A stretch of DNA of 64,000 nucleotides from Haloarchaeobius sp. HME9146 (GCF_025399835.1 NZ_JAODVR010000001.1:3426122-3490121); one strand, 5' to 3'; counted from the first letter of the stretch, positions 49,608 through 57,938 are shown. Notes: generated by a model from the sequence alone, not told the origin. Numbers and translations are program-made.

Positions 49608-51410
49608 ATGGTCACCGAGTTACACCCGTACACGCTGGCGCTCATCGTGGCAGTCGTCGTCTCGGCGACCGTCTCGGTTCGTGCCTGGCAGTACCGGCCA
49701 GCCGCGGGTGCGACCCCGCTTGCGGTGCTGATGGTCGGGGTGACGGAGTGGCTCGTGTTCCACGCGCTGGAGGTCACGGCGACGTCACCGGCACGCAAGC
49801 TCCTCTGGGCCGACCTCCAGTGGCTCGGTGCGGTCACCATCCCGCTGGCGTGGCTCGCGTTCGCCCTCGAGTTCACCGGCCGCGACGACGAACGAACGGA
49901 ACGGCTCCTCCGGGTGCTACTCCTCGAACCGCTGCTCGGGATGCTCCTGCTCGTGACCAACAACGCGCACGAGCTGCTGTGGGGCGAACCACGGGTAGAA
50001 ACCGTCACACTCCCCGGGATGGCCCCGATGACGGTCGCCACCGCCCACCCCCACGTCGGTGCGATCGCCCACGCGCTGTTCAGCTACGTCCTCCTGCTGG
50101 CTGGCACCGTCCTGCTCGTCCAGCTCTTGCTCCAGACCCGGTCGCTGTACCGCATCCAGGGCTTCTTCGCCCTGATCGGTGTCGGTCTGCCCTGGGTCGC
50201 GAACGTCCTCGCGCTCCTCGAGGTGACGCTGCTCGACCTCACCCCGCTGGCGTTCACCGTCACCGGCGTCGCGTTCACCGTCGGCCTCTACCGGTACCGG
50301 CTGCTCGACCTCGTCCCGGTCGCCTACGACCGCGTGGTCTCGACCCTCGACGACGGTGTGCTCGTCATCGACCAGGCGGGCCGCGTCGTGGACACCAACG
50401 CCGCAGCCGACGACCTGTTCGAGACGGGCGGCACGACCCTCATCGGCCAGCACGTCCGCGACGTGGTCGACGAGTCCGAGCGCCTGCTGCCACCGTACGA
50501 CGGGGTCGACGACCGCACCGAGGAGGTCTCGTTCGACGTCGACGGCGAGCCGCGGTACTTCAGCGTCCAGCAGTCAGAGCTCGTCGGCGGGCACGGCCAG
50601 GTCGTCGGAATCATCGCGGTGTTCCACGACATCACCCGGCAGAAGGAGCGCGAGCAGGAACTCCAGCGCGCCAACGCCGAACTCGAACGGACGAACGACC
50701 GACTGGACGAGTTCGCGAGCGTGGTCAGTCACGACCTGCGAAACCCCCTCACCGTCGCCCAGGGCTGGCTGGAGATGGCGCGCGAGACGGGGGCCCCGGA
50801 GGACTTCGAGGCCATCGTAGAGTCCCACGAGCGGATGGAGCACATCATCGACGACCTGCTCACCCTCGCCAGGGAAGGGGCGGACCCCGACGCCTTCGAG
50901 GCTGTCGCGCTCCCGTCGGTCGCGAGGGATGCCTGGGCGGTCGTCGACACCGGCGAGTCGACACTCGCGGTCGAAACGGACCTCGTCGTCACGGCCGACC
51001 GGCAGCGGCTCAAGCAGCTGTTCGAGAACCTCTATCGGAATGCGGTCGAGCACAACGACGGACCGGTCGACGTCCGGGTCGGGACGCTCTCGCGACCCCT
51101 GTCCGACGGGGATGGGCTGGCACCGTCAGCGGACCGGTCGACCGGGGAGGAGTCGTCGCCCAGCGCCCCCGACCAGCCGGGCTTCTACGTCGAAGACGAC
51201 GGCAGGGGAATCCCGGAGTCCGAACGGAAGACGGTGTTCGAATCGGGCTACTCGGGGAGTGCCAGCAGCACCGGCATCGGCCTCGCCATCGTCGCGAAGG
51301 TCGCCGACGCCCACGACTGGACGGTCACGGTCACGGAGAGGTGTGACCGGGACGACGGGACGGCCGACCCGGCCCGGCCCGGCGCACGCTTCGAGTTCAG
51401 GCGCAGGTAG
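49608..51410 (+). CDS. 7TM-PAS sensor histidine kinase
   Basis: A 600-residue membrane kinase. Seven hydrophobic segments fill residues about 1-220 (histidine kinase N-terminal 7TM region). PAS at about 225-345, HisKA with SVVSHDLRNPL near 374, HATPase with ENLYRNAVEHND near 473, a polar insert near 510-525, DDGRGIP, and GIGLAIVAKV near 558. It should sense a membrane or extracellular signal. No response regulator is adjacent. The insert between N-box and G1 box has a Pro/Ser/Asp composition seen in linkers. Confidence 0.9.
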   Translation: MVTELHPYTLALIVAVVVSATVSVRAWQYRPAAGATPLAVLMVGVTEWLVFHALEVTATSPARKLLWADLQWLGAVTIPLAWLAFALEFTGRDDERTERLLRVLLLEPLLGMLLLVTNNAHELLWGEPRVETVTLPGMAPMTVATAHPHVGAIAHALFSYVLLLAGTVLLVQLLLQTRSLYRIQGFFALIGVGLPWVANVLALLEVTLLDLTPLAFTVTGVAFTVGLYRYRLLDLVPVAYDRVVSTLDDGVLVIDQAGRVVDTNAAADDLFETGGTTLIGQHVRDVVDESERLLPPYDGVDDRTEEVSFDVDGEPRYFSVQQSELVGGHGQVVGIIAVFHDITRQKEREQELQRANAELERTNDRLDEFASVVSHDLRNPLTVAQGWLEMARETGAPEDFEAIVESHERMEHIIDDLLTLAREGADPDAFEAVALPSVARDAWAVVDTGESTLAVETDLVVTADRQRLKQLFENLYRNAVEHNDGPVDVRVGTLSRPLSDGDGLAPSADRSTGEESSPSAPDQPGFYVEDDGRGIPESERKTVFESGYSGSASSTGIGLAIVAKVADAHDWTVTVTERCDRDDGTADPARPGARFEFRRR

Positions 51411-51710
51411 TGCCGTCACTGACGAGGTGTTCGCAGGCACGGTCCACGTGGGCGGCCACGTCCTCGATGTCCAGACAGTCGCTTCGGTCCCCGACCGACG
51501 ACGTGTTGCGACGGGGAGCGCCCCACCGAGCGGGGTGCAAGCGGTACCGACAGACCGGGTCCGTTCTCGCTCGCCACCCCCCATCGGCCCGAGGGGTCAG
51601 GTCGACGAGGGATGCCGGGTATCAAGGGTCGCGTTTTACCGCCCACCACCGTATGTTGCGTGATAGCACCCGACAGTCCAAGCGCCAGGATGCTACACGT
51701 CGAGAGCCAG
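51411..51710. other. 300-base gap with duplicated upstream sequence
   Basis: No complete gene is seen. A minus-strand frame running from about 51480 to the stop near 51411 reads plausibly (CLDIEDVAAHVDRACEHL) but has no start codon, so it may be a decayed gene end. The right half carries the 50-base direct repeat described at 51590-51637, upstream of the first Tat protein of the pair. Confidence 0.45.
51590..51637. repeat. Direct repeat, copy 1, upstream of Tat protein 1
   Basis: This stretch matches 52406-52453 at roughly 85% of positions, including CGAGGGGTCAGGTCGACGA, GGATGCCGG and ATCAAGGGT. It begins 121 bases before the first Tat-protein start; copy 2 begins 102 bases before the second. 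It is probably duplicated promoter or leader DNA. The ATG inside it opens a frame (MPGIKG) that runs in frame into the Tat protein. Confidence 0.75.
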
Positions 51711-52373
51711 ATGACGCCTTCCGACGACTCCGCCAGCGAACCACCTGCCTGGAGCCGCCGCACCGTCCTCACCTGTCTCGGGGCGGTCGGTGCCAGCGTC
51801 CTCGCCGCGCCCGTCGTGCGCCCCACCCCGACGACTGGCTCGGAACCGGGAACCACGTACAGCCGGTACCGGACGGTCAACGACGGAAGCGGCTGCATCG
51901 TCGCCACGGTGCCGGCAGCGTGGCACCGGACCGCGGTGGCCGGAGACCCGGCGACCGGGGTGGCCGTGGCCGCCTCGCCGGTGGCGGTGACAGCACCGAC
52001 GACGTTCACGCTCCGGGCCGCCGACAGGCCACCCCGGGGCGCACTCGCCGTCTACATGCCCGGGCTGCTCGGAGAGCCGAGCGAGTTCAGTACGGCGACC
52101 CGCGAGTGGCCGCTGGGCTGTACCGCGACCGACCGGCTCCCCTACACGACGACGAACGGGCTCGACGGCCTCGTCACCGTGCATGGGGCCTGCCGCGAAA
52201 GCGACGCTCTCGTCCTGAAGTACCTCGCGACGACGGTCCACGGCGACGGGATCGTCCTCGCGACGGTGACCATCGCCGAGGACCGCGACGTCGCCGCGGC
52301 GCTCACGTTCCTCGACACGCTGCGGGTCGACCCGACGTGGGACGAGCGCGAGGCTCGGGTCCGCCTCTCCTGA
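51711..52373 (+). CDS. Tat-exported protein of unknown function, paralogue 1
   Basis: A 220-residue protein with a twin-arginine signal WSRRTVLTCLGAVGASVLAA near residue 17, then a beta-rich domain. Shared with its neighbour: YRTVNDGSGCIVATVPAAW, LAVYMPGLLGEPSEFS, GLDGLVTVHGACRESDALVLKYLA, and TIAEDRDVAAALTFLDTLRV. The repeated GCR/C and cysteine positions suggest a disulphide or metal. The domain resembles the serine-protease-associated or PsbP-like small sheets, but no family is claimed. The ATG at 51711 begins the conserved region; an earlier in-frame ATG at 51612 would add 33 residues from the repeat. Confidence 0.75.
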   Translation: MTPSDDSASEPPAWSRRTVLTCLGAVGASVLAAPVVRPTPTTGSEPGTTYSRYRTVNDGSGCIVATVPAAWHRTAVAGDPATGVAVAASPVAVTAPTTFTLRAADRPPRGALAVYMPGLLGEPSEFSTATREWPLGCTATDRLPYTTTNGLDGLVTVHGACRESDALVLKYLATTVHGDGIVLATVTIAEDRDVAAALTFLDTLRVDPTWDEREARVRLS

Positions 52374-52405
52374 CGCTCCTCATACCACCGGAATCTCCAC
52401 CGGAA

Positions 52406-52453
52406 CGAGGGGTCAGGTCGACGACGGATGCCGGAAATCAAGGGTTCCGTTAT
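52406..52453. repeat. Direct repeat, copy 2, upstream of Tat protein 2
   Basis: Second copy of the upstream element. Here the internal ATG (52428) opens a 27-codon ORF (MPEIKGSVMPAAGLHF and on) that ends in a TGA overlapping the ATG of the second Tat protein (ATGA). In copy 1 the equivalent frame is fused to the gene. This conserves a MP-IKG-V-P start at both sites. Confidence 0.75.
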
Positions 52454-52507
52454 GCCCGCGGCTGGCCTACATTTCGTGCTAGTTACTAGCACACCTGAGG
52501 GGAGTTC

Positions 52508-53212
52508 ATGACACCTACCGACCATTCTGAGACCGAACCGTCCGCCTACAGCCGCCGCACCGTCCTCGCTGGCGTGGCAGCCCTCGGAGCGACACTCCTG
52601 GCGGCCCCGGTCGCCCGTGCCGCCCCGATATCGCAACTGGGAGAATCACCGACCGAGGCGGAGGAGGAACCGGCCGAGTACACCAGCTACCAGACCGTCA
52701 CCGACGACACCGGCATCATCAGCGTGCAGGTGCCCTCGGAGTGGACCGAGGCGGTGACCATCGGCAGCCCGGACACCGAGTTGAACTTGCTGCTCTCACC
52801 CGAACTCGACACGTTCGCGACCTCGTTCGAGTCGGCGGAGTCGAAGATCGTCACACCCGGTGCCGTCGTCGTCTACATGCCGACCACCACGGGTGACCCG
52901 GCCGAGCTCAGCCAGCAGACCGAGGGCTTCCCGGTGAACTGCCAGAAGTCCGGCGAGAGCATCGAGTACGCCAACCAGAACGGCCTGGAGGGTGTCGTCA
53001 CCATCCACGGGAACTGTGGCGGGTCGGACGACCTCGTCATCAAGTTCATCGCGGAACCGGCGAACGCCGAGGGCATGGTCGCGGCCGCTATCGCCGTCAC
53101 CGACGACCGGGACATCGCCGCAGCGGTCGCCTTCCTGGAGACGCTGGCCATCACCACCGAGATGACCGAACCGGAATCCGAGCCGGAATCGCCACTCGGC
53201 GGGCTCCTCTGA
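52508..53212 (+). CDS. Tat-exported protein of unknown function, paralogue 2
   Basis: A 234-residue paralogue of the gene at 51711, with a twin-arginine signal YSRRTVLAGVAALGATLLAA near residue 15. The mature part follows YQTVTDDTGIISVQVPSEW, VVVYMPTTTGDPAELSQQ, NGLEGVVTIHGNCGGSDDLV and AVTDDRDIAAAVAFLETLAI, so every block of paralogue 1 is present. A glutamate-rich linker follows the signal and an acidic tail ends it. It is followed by a strong hairpin and T-run terminator. Function is unknown; the wording of a PsbP-like fold is only a guess. Confidence 0.78.
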   Translation: MTPTDHSETEPSAYSRRTVLAGVAALGATLLAAPVARAAPISQLGESPTEAEEEPAEYTSYQTVTDDTGIISVQVPSEWTEAVTIGSPDTELNLLLSPELDTFATSFESAESKIVTPGAVVVYMPTTTGDPAELSQQTEGFPVNCQKSGESIEYANQNGLEGVVTIHGNCGGSDDLVIKFIAEPANAEGMVAAAIAVTDDRDIAAAVAFLETLAITTEMTEPESEPESPLGGLL

Positions 53213-53217
53213 ACGAC

Positions 53218-53250
53218 CCGTCGGTCGTCCTCCCGACGGACCATTCTTTT
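53218..53250 (+). terminator. Hairpin plus T-run terminator
   Basis: CCGTCGG at 53218-53224 pairs with CCGACGG at 53233-53239, and a run TTCTTTT follows at 53244-53250, starting six bases after the stop of the second Tat protein. This has the form of an intrinsic terminator. The T-run may also be the core promoter of the short gene at 53281. Confidence 0.6.
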
Positions 53251-53280
53251 GCCGCCGGTCGCCGTACCAGTGACGTACCC

Positions 53281-53394
53281 GTGTCCCCCGAACTCACTCG
53301 CCGACGCGCCCTCGCAGCGGTCGTCTCGCTGCCGTCCGGGGAGAGCCGCCCGGTCAGACAGGGCCCGGACCGAGAACCCGTCGCTAGCTGTTGA
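53281..53394 (+). CDS. 37-codon ORF with Tat-like N-terminus, probably truncated
   Basis: GTG opens MSPELTRRRALAAVVSLPSG, which looks like the first part of a twin-arginine signal, and stops after 37 codons at TGA 53392-53394. TTCTTTT lies about 31 bases before the GTG, a good leaderless promoter distance. The rest is low-complexity and ends ASC. It looks like the remnant of a third exported-protein gene, or a spurious frame. Confidence 0.4.
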   Translation: MSPELTRRRALAAVVSLPSGESRPVRQGPDREPVASC

Positions 53395-53424
53395 CCCGAC
53401 CCGAAGAAACGGCAGCCTGGGGAC

Positions 53425-53940
53425 CTACGGTTCGACCGCCGGCGCGAACCGTTCGGTGAAGACGGCGTCGACCTGGGCCTCCGTCTCGGCCAGCGTCCCC
53501 GAGTTGTCGATGCTGGCGTGGTCCATCGTGATGTCGTCGAAGATGTCGCGGAAGTGCTGGTGGACCTCGAAGTCCGCGTCGCTCTCGTCGCCCTCTCTGG
53601 CGGCGATACGCTCCCGGACGACCGACTCGTCGCAGGTCACCATCACGAGTTCGAACCGGACGCCGAGTTTCCGGGCGATGGCCGCCGCCCGGACGCGGTC
53701 GCTTCGGCGCTGGAACGTCCCGTCGAGGACCGCGGTGCCGCCCGTCTCGATGACTTCCTTCGCACGCTCGAACAGCCCCTCGTACACCATGTAGGACTCG
53801 ACCTCGGTGTAGTCCGGGTCGTCGAACAGCTCCTTTCGCACCACGTCGGTCCGCAGCAGCGTCCCGTCCGTACGGTCGGTGAGGTCCTCGGCGACGGTCG
53901 TCTTGCCCGCCCCGGGCAGGCCGCAGACGATAATCAGCAT
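53425..53940 (-). CDS. P-loop kinase (AAA_33-like)
   Basis: A 171-residue small nucleotide-binding kinase. Walker A GLPGAGKT is near residues 7-14, RTDVVRKELFDD near 30, and a LID-like VLDGTFQRRSDRVRA near 72 with basic residues. Relatives of this family phosphorylate small molecules (e.g. chloramphenicol, adenylyl-sulfate or sugars), so the substrate is open. The ATG at 53940 follows GGTGG; a longer in-frame upstream extension of 47 residues is not typical. It is in a minus-strand pair with the duplicated-domain protein upstream. Confidence 0.82.
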   Translation of the reverse strand: MLIIVCGLPGAGKTTVAEDLTDRTDGTLLRTDVVRKELFDDPDYTEVESYMVYEGLFERAKEVIETGGTAVLDGTFQRRSDRVRAAAIARKLGVRFELVMVTCDESVVRERIAAREGDESDADFEVHQHFRDIFDDITMDHASIDNSGTLAETEAQVDAVFTERFAPAVEP

Positions 53941-54077
53941 AGTTCCACCGCCGGTCCCTGTCGGTACGGTCGCGTGTCCAGACCGTCCCCTCGTGTCCGA
54001 GCCATCAGTCGTTGGCATAGCGGTGGTCCCTTCCCGACATGAATCTACGGAAAACAGTTCGCGGGGGCGGCCCCCAG

Positions 54078-54809
54078 TCACTCCCCGTCGAGCGACACCT
54101 GCGACAGACTCGCTTCCAGCTCCTCGACGTGCTCGTTGTAGGCCTCGACGAACCCGACGAACTCGTCGGTCAGCTCTCGGACGTCGGGTGCCGACGGTGC
54201 CTCGTACTGCGAGAGCAGGTAGATGCCGCCTTCGCCGCCGACGCGGAGGTACGACGCCTGGCTCTCCTCGCGCTTCAGTTCCCAGCGCGTCCCCGAGACG
54301 GTCGTCCGGAAGGTCCCGTAGTCGGTCCCGTCGTAGCGATGCAACTCGCCACAGATGGTGTCACACACCTCGCGGATGCGCCCGAGGATGCGGTCGCGCT
54401 CCGCGACGACGGTCTCCGTCGTTTCGACCGCGGGGAAGTCTGTCTCCACGTCGTCGAGCACGCCATCGAGCGACCGGACGTGCTCGTTGTAGGACTCGAC
54501 GAACTCGTCGTAGTCCCGCATCGCCGAGGCGAGGTCTTCGGGTTCGGGCGGCTGCTTGGTCGAGACGACGTATATCTCGCCGCCCGATTTGCCCTTGTAC
54601 CGCAGGTACTGTAGCGCCCCGCCCTCGTACTTCAGCGTCCACTTTCCTTTCCTGGTGGAGAACGTCTCCTGGCCGTAGTCGCCGCCCTGCAGGATAGCGA
54701 GTTCGCGGGCGATCTGGCCCGCGTGGTCCTTGACCGCCGTGACGACCTCGTCCCGTCTCGTCGTGGTGTCTTCGGCAGAGAGGATGTCGAAATCGAGTTC
54801 GTCTGTCAT
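54078..54809 (-). CDS. Acidic protein with internal domain duplication
   Basis: A 243-residue protein with two homologous halves. Repeat 1 (about 38-120): GDYGQETFSTRKGKWTLKYEGG, QYLRYKGKSGGEIYVVST, DEFVESYNEHVRSLDGVLDD. Repeat 2 (about 155-240): TDYGTFRTTVSGTRWELKRE, SYLRVGGEGGIYLLSQ, VGFVEAYNEHVEELEASL. Each half is a strand-rich unit ending in a helix. The pattern is reminiscent of profilin-like sheets, but this is not certain. No enzyme motif is seen. It is the last gene before the AT-rich island. Confidence 0.72.
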   Translation of the reverse strand: MTDELDFDILSAEDTTTRRDEVVTAVKDHAGQIARELAILQGGDYGQETFSTRKGKWTLKYEGGALQYLRYKGKSGGEIYVVSTKQPPEPEDLASAMRDYDEFVESYNEHVRSLDGVLDDVETDFPAVETTETVVAERDRILGRIREVCDTICGELHRYDGTDYGTFRTTVSGTRWELKREESQASYLRVGGEGGIYLLSQYEAPSAPDVRELTDEFVGFVEAYNEHVEELEASLSQVSLDGE

Positions 54810-55202
54810 TGGTTGGGTGTGGGGTTGGGGGTGGTTAAGGGGTGGCATCCTGTGGTGCCGGGTTGTAGAAGTGTGTTCGATAGGTGGGACACTACTCGTG
54901 ACAACTACGACACTGAGATTCTGTCTCGGCAGCGAATTGGGCTGGATATCAGACGATATTGGTGATTCTGTGTCGTACTTGATAGAGAACTACGAAGACC
55001 AAGTTAGATTGGAGTAACAGTGATTCAGACAGAGGATGTATTGAGCAGTGGTCTCAACTCAATACAGACACCCAATTGTGCCCTACTAGTAAGGTTGAAT
55101 GTACCACACTCGCTCGTAGATACCCTGATATTTAACGTCATTCGAATATGTCGATAACCGAAAAAACTGAGGAGCTCGCTACCCAATCGAAGATTACCCT
55201 CA
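54810..55202. other. Left boundary of the AT-rich island
   Basis: From about 54890 base composition changes abruptly from the GC-rich chromosome to AT-rich DNA. No full gene is seen. A plus-strand frame ending at TAA 55015-55017 reads FCLGSELGWISDDIGDSVSY and could be the end of a lost gene. A 20-codon ORF at 55148-55210 (MSITEKTEELATQSK...) overlaps the start of the next gene. A TATA-like GATATTTAACG at 55131-55141 could be its promoter. Confidence 0.5.
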
Positions 55203-56111
55203 ATGTGTAACACTGTGAAAATGCAGCACTACGTTCCTCGGTTCTATCTCCAAAACTTTGCAATTGACCCCGACCTTGATTCGCCTCAGGTTTACTGCTT
55301 CGATAAACCGAATCAGAATCATTTTCCTGTAAGTACCACCAATATCGCCGGTGAGAACTATTTCTACGACCTTCCAGAGGACGAAGAACAAGAATTTGAG
55401 CATGGTCTGGCCAATATTGAAGGGGAATTCAGTCGAGCATATGATGACCTACTCAGCCACCGGGATCTCGACTCTCTTGATGAAAACGACCGTTCTGCGA
55501 TAGCATATTCGGTCGCAGTCCAAGAACTTCGAACTAGGGAGACACGGGAGAAACACCGGGAGGTCATCTCCGGCCTTCGACAAGTCCTCGAAGAGGAAAA
55601 TTTATCTGAAGAGTTGGAAGAAGAGATGGAAGAACTCCGGCAAGCCGATTCAGAAGAAGGCGCAAATCGAATGCAAATTGAGCTAATTATTGAGAGGGGG
55701 TGGGAGTTCGCAGAACACGTCCTCGCACTGAAATGGGTGTTAATCGAAAACGAGACCGGACATCCGTTTTGGACATCAGATCATCCCATTGTTCGCTACA
55801 ACAGCAACGACTCCGGTCCATATGGAAATCTCGGCCTCCGGAACCGAGGCATACAAATCTACTTCCCGTTGTCGCCCACAGTATCACTGGGCTTCGTAGA
55901 TCCGGACTCGTTTGCGAATTGCCCTCGTCATTTAGTCATTCAAGATGATGAGGATGGGCACGAGCACATCAAGCTTCAGAACGGTCTCCAAATGCAATTC
56001 TCAACCAGACATGTCATATCTAACTCAAATGATTTCTCCATGGCTCATGACTTTTTGGACCAATTCCCCGAGTATGCGGATACCAATCGCCAGCGGGTAG
56101 ACATATCCTGA
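55203..56111 (+). CDS. DUF4238 family protein
   Basis: A 302-residue protein of the DUF4238 family. The hallmark start MQHYVPRFYLQNFA is at residues 7-20 from the first ATG, so a start at 55221 is possible. Other marks: CFDKPNQNHFPVSTTNIAGENYFYDL near 35-60, EEEHGL... helices near 95-160, WVLIENETGHPFWTSDHPIVRYN near 178, and YFPLSPTVSLGF near 217. DUF4238 genes occur sporadically in bacterial and archaeal accessory DNA and their biochemical role is unknown. AT-rich codon use differs from the chromosome, which supports recent transfer. Confidence 0.82.
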   Translation: MCNTVKMQHYVPRFYLQNFAIDPDLDSPQVYCFDKPNQNHFPVSTTNIAGENYFYDLPEDEEQEFEHGLANIEGEFSRAYDDLLSHRDLDSLDENDRSAIAYSVAVQELRTRETREKHREVISGLRQVLEEENLSEELEEEMEELRQADSEEGANRMQIELIIERGWEFAEHVLALKWVLIENETGHPFWTSDHPIVRYNSNDSGPYGNLGLRNRGIQIYFPLSPTVSLGFVDPDSFANCPRHLVIQDDEDGHEHIKLQNGLQMQFSTRHVISNSNDFSMAHDFLDQFPEYADTNRQRVDIS

Positions 56112-56265
56112 CTCGATGTTTTCTGAGATTATTTGTTTGTTTTGACCCAATTCATAGCCTGTTTTTCATTCTATTGCCCGATGATGGATATGCATTTCTG
56201 TGGGCCAGGACTTCATGCACCAGTCCCAACTACGAAGGCCAACCAAGGTTTACTGTCAATAGGAA

Positions 56266-56763
56266 CTATTTGAACTTCTTCTCAATTTCGGGATAGTCGA
56301 AATCGTCATCAAACCCGTCCTGCTGGTAACCTGGGTCAAAATAGAATAACACGTCATCTGTAATTCGACGTATTTTGACTGCGTTAATACTGCGAATGCT
56401 AATCCGAATTTCATCATCTACAATTTCGCAATCAATTAGACGAGTGTCGTTTTCGATTTCATCCAACGCTGGTTTCAAACGCTCCCCATTGTGAGTCAGC
56501 ATATGACGAACGGTAGTTTGTCGTGTAGCTGTCTGAAGATCTACTCCGCGATACAGCTTCAAAGACACAACTGTAGTTGCTCTACTGAATGAGACTCGAT
56601 GCAATATCGGTTTGACACGCACACTCGATGGAATAGAAATTGGATTTAATTGTTCGAGTGATTCTCGGATTCCTGCTCGAACTTGGGACAGTAGTGAGGT
56701 ACCACTAATAACGATTGTAACTATAAGTAGCGAAATTTGAATTGCTTGTATATTAGTCAGCAT
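56266..56763 (-). CDS. Membrane-anchored protein of unknown function (island)
   Basis: A 165-residue protein. One N-terminal membrane segment (IQISLLIVTIVISGTSLL, about 8-25) is followed by a soluble domain with charged helices (RAGIRESLEQL) and strands (VRVKPILHRVSFSRATTVVSLKLY, IDCEIVDDEIRISIRSINAVKIRRI). The C-terminus FDDDFDYPEIEKKF is acidic. No family is recognised. TATA box 56791-56799 gives leaderless spacing. Low GC and different codon use set it apart from the chromosome. Confidence 0.65.
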   Translation of the reverse strand: MLTNIQAIQISLLIVTIVISGTSLLSQVRAGIRESLEQLNPISIPSSVRVKPILHRVSFSRATTVVSLKLYRGVDLQTATRQTTVRHMLTHNGERLKPALDEIENDTRLIDCEIVDDEIRISIRSINAVKIRRITDDVLFYFDPGYQQDGFDDDFDYPEIEKKFK

Positions 56764-56790
56764 AGCTTGTCCATATTGAAATATTCAGAA

Positions 56791-56799
56791 TATAAAAAG
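56791..56799 (-). promoter_or_regulatory. TATA box of the 56266-56763 gene
   Basis: On the minus strand CTTTTTATA lies 28-36 bases before the ATG at 56763. It is a near-ideal haloarchaeal TATA box and gives leaderless geometry. Confidence 0.55.
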
Positions 56800-56945
56800 A
56801 GTCTGACCGCAAATGAACTGGTGTCGCTGAGTTTCGTATTGGGGCAACAACCGACTGCAAACCAACATCCGGACACGCAGTATGTCACACTTCATTAACA
56901 ACTACAAAATTTAAGCAAGATTGGGAGAGTGTCGATTCAACCACA

Positions 56946-57776
56946 CTACACCTCTCTCGTTCTATAAGTAGAAATTCCCAATCGATTCGTGTAGTCGATC
57001 GGGTATGAACCAGTTTCAGCTGCCTCTTCTAAACTCGTGTTCTCTGCTGTGTTGACCTTTGTAGCAGCCACGAACTGTGAATATGTGTTTTCAGACATAC
57101 TCTGGTATAGTAGCATCCACTGGAAGACAGCCGTATCAAAGCCTTTTGCGTGTAAATAATCGACCATTTCAGAAAAAGTAAATTCGTAGTATTCTCCGTC
57201 GTCGCCCTCGTTAACTGTATACCTCGGCTCTGCATAGAATTGCTCATTTTCCGTTCCTGGGTAGACAATGGCAGTGTTAGAGTCATTTTTGTTCTCACGA
57301 AGTACTGATAGCGAAATGCCGAAATCGAAATCTGCAATCATATGCAGTGGTTGGTAAATACCTCCATCTTCTAAGACCCTCATTTTTTCAGATTCTTCTT
57401 CAGGTTCACGAACAGGGATAAAAACCTGATTCTGGATATCCAGCCTTTTACATATAGAAGTACCATGGTTCGATAATGTGAACCTGAGGTATTCTCCATC
57501 ATATTCTGTCGTCTTCTTATCTTCAATCTTTATGAGGGGTTTATTCTCGCCCTCCATAAATGCCACTTGGTTCTCCATTATTTTTGTCTGCTCAGCTTGG
57601 ATTTCAACCTGGTCTTGTTGTACTTCTACTTGTTTAGAGAGAATATCTGAGTGTTCCCTTTGCTTGTTGAGCAGTTTATAATATAGGAAAACCAGGATTC
57701 CACTCAGCATTACACTAAGAAGGGACGCTATTGCCTGAAGAAGTGAGGCAGAAATATTCGGAATCTGGATAGGCAT
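56946..57776 (-). CDS. Membrane-anchored coiled-coil protein of unknown function (island)
   Basis: A 276-residue protein: a membrane segment at about 13-33 (AIASLLSVMLSGILVFLYYKLL), then a coiled coil at about 36-75 in which VEVQQDQVEIQAEQTKIMEN shows a regular QV/Q heptad pattern, and a beta-rich soluble domain (about 80-240). Such anchor-coil-domain proteins with VxxQQDQVEIQ coils are common in accessory DNA near defence and transport loci. No enzymatic motif is visible. It is 170 bases from the 56266 gene on the same strand, each with its own promoter. Confidence 0.65.
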   Translation of the reverse strand: MPIQIPNISASLLQAIASLLSVMLSGILVFLYYKLLNKQREHSDILSKQVEVQQDQVEIQAEQTKIMENQVAFMEGENKPLIKIEDKKTTEYDGEYLRFTLSNHGTSICKRLDIQNQVFIPVREPEEESEKMRVLEDGGIYQPLHMIADFDFGISLSVLRENKNDSNTAIVYPGTENEQFYAEPRYTVNEGDDGEYYEFTFSEMVDYLHAKGFDTAVFQWMLLYQSMSENTYSQFVAATKVNTAENTSLEEAAETGSYPIDYTNRLGISTYRTREV

Positions 57777-57800
57777 ACGAGTATAGCCTCGGGCCCAGCC

Positions 57801-57810
57801 ATATAATATT
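57801..57810 (-). promoter_or_regulatory. TATA box of the 56946-57776 gene
   Basis: On the minus strand AATATTATAT lies 25-34 bases before the ATG at 57776. A second AT-rich stretch, CCGTATAATTCAG, at about 57876-57889 on the plus strand may serve the small gene at 57939. Confidence 0.5.
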
Positions 57811-57938
57811 TGATAAGACTCTTGTGGTCACTAACTACTGGGGCTCGTGGAACTGATACACCACCAAACGGCACAACCGTATAATTCAGTTTACCATTAT
57901 GTGTTGGGCAACGGGATTGTTCGAGACAGGGTAAATAT

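Noticed and set aside
54730..55017. A 95-codon plus-strand frame across the island border
   Set aside because: Its first half is antisense to the duplicated-domain gene. Only the last third could be an old gene end; it is mentioned in the gap description.
55025..55213. A 62-codon minus-strand frame in the island border
   Set aside because: Low-complexity AT-rich sequence without a promoter, ribosome site or recognisable protein features.
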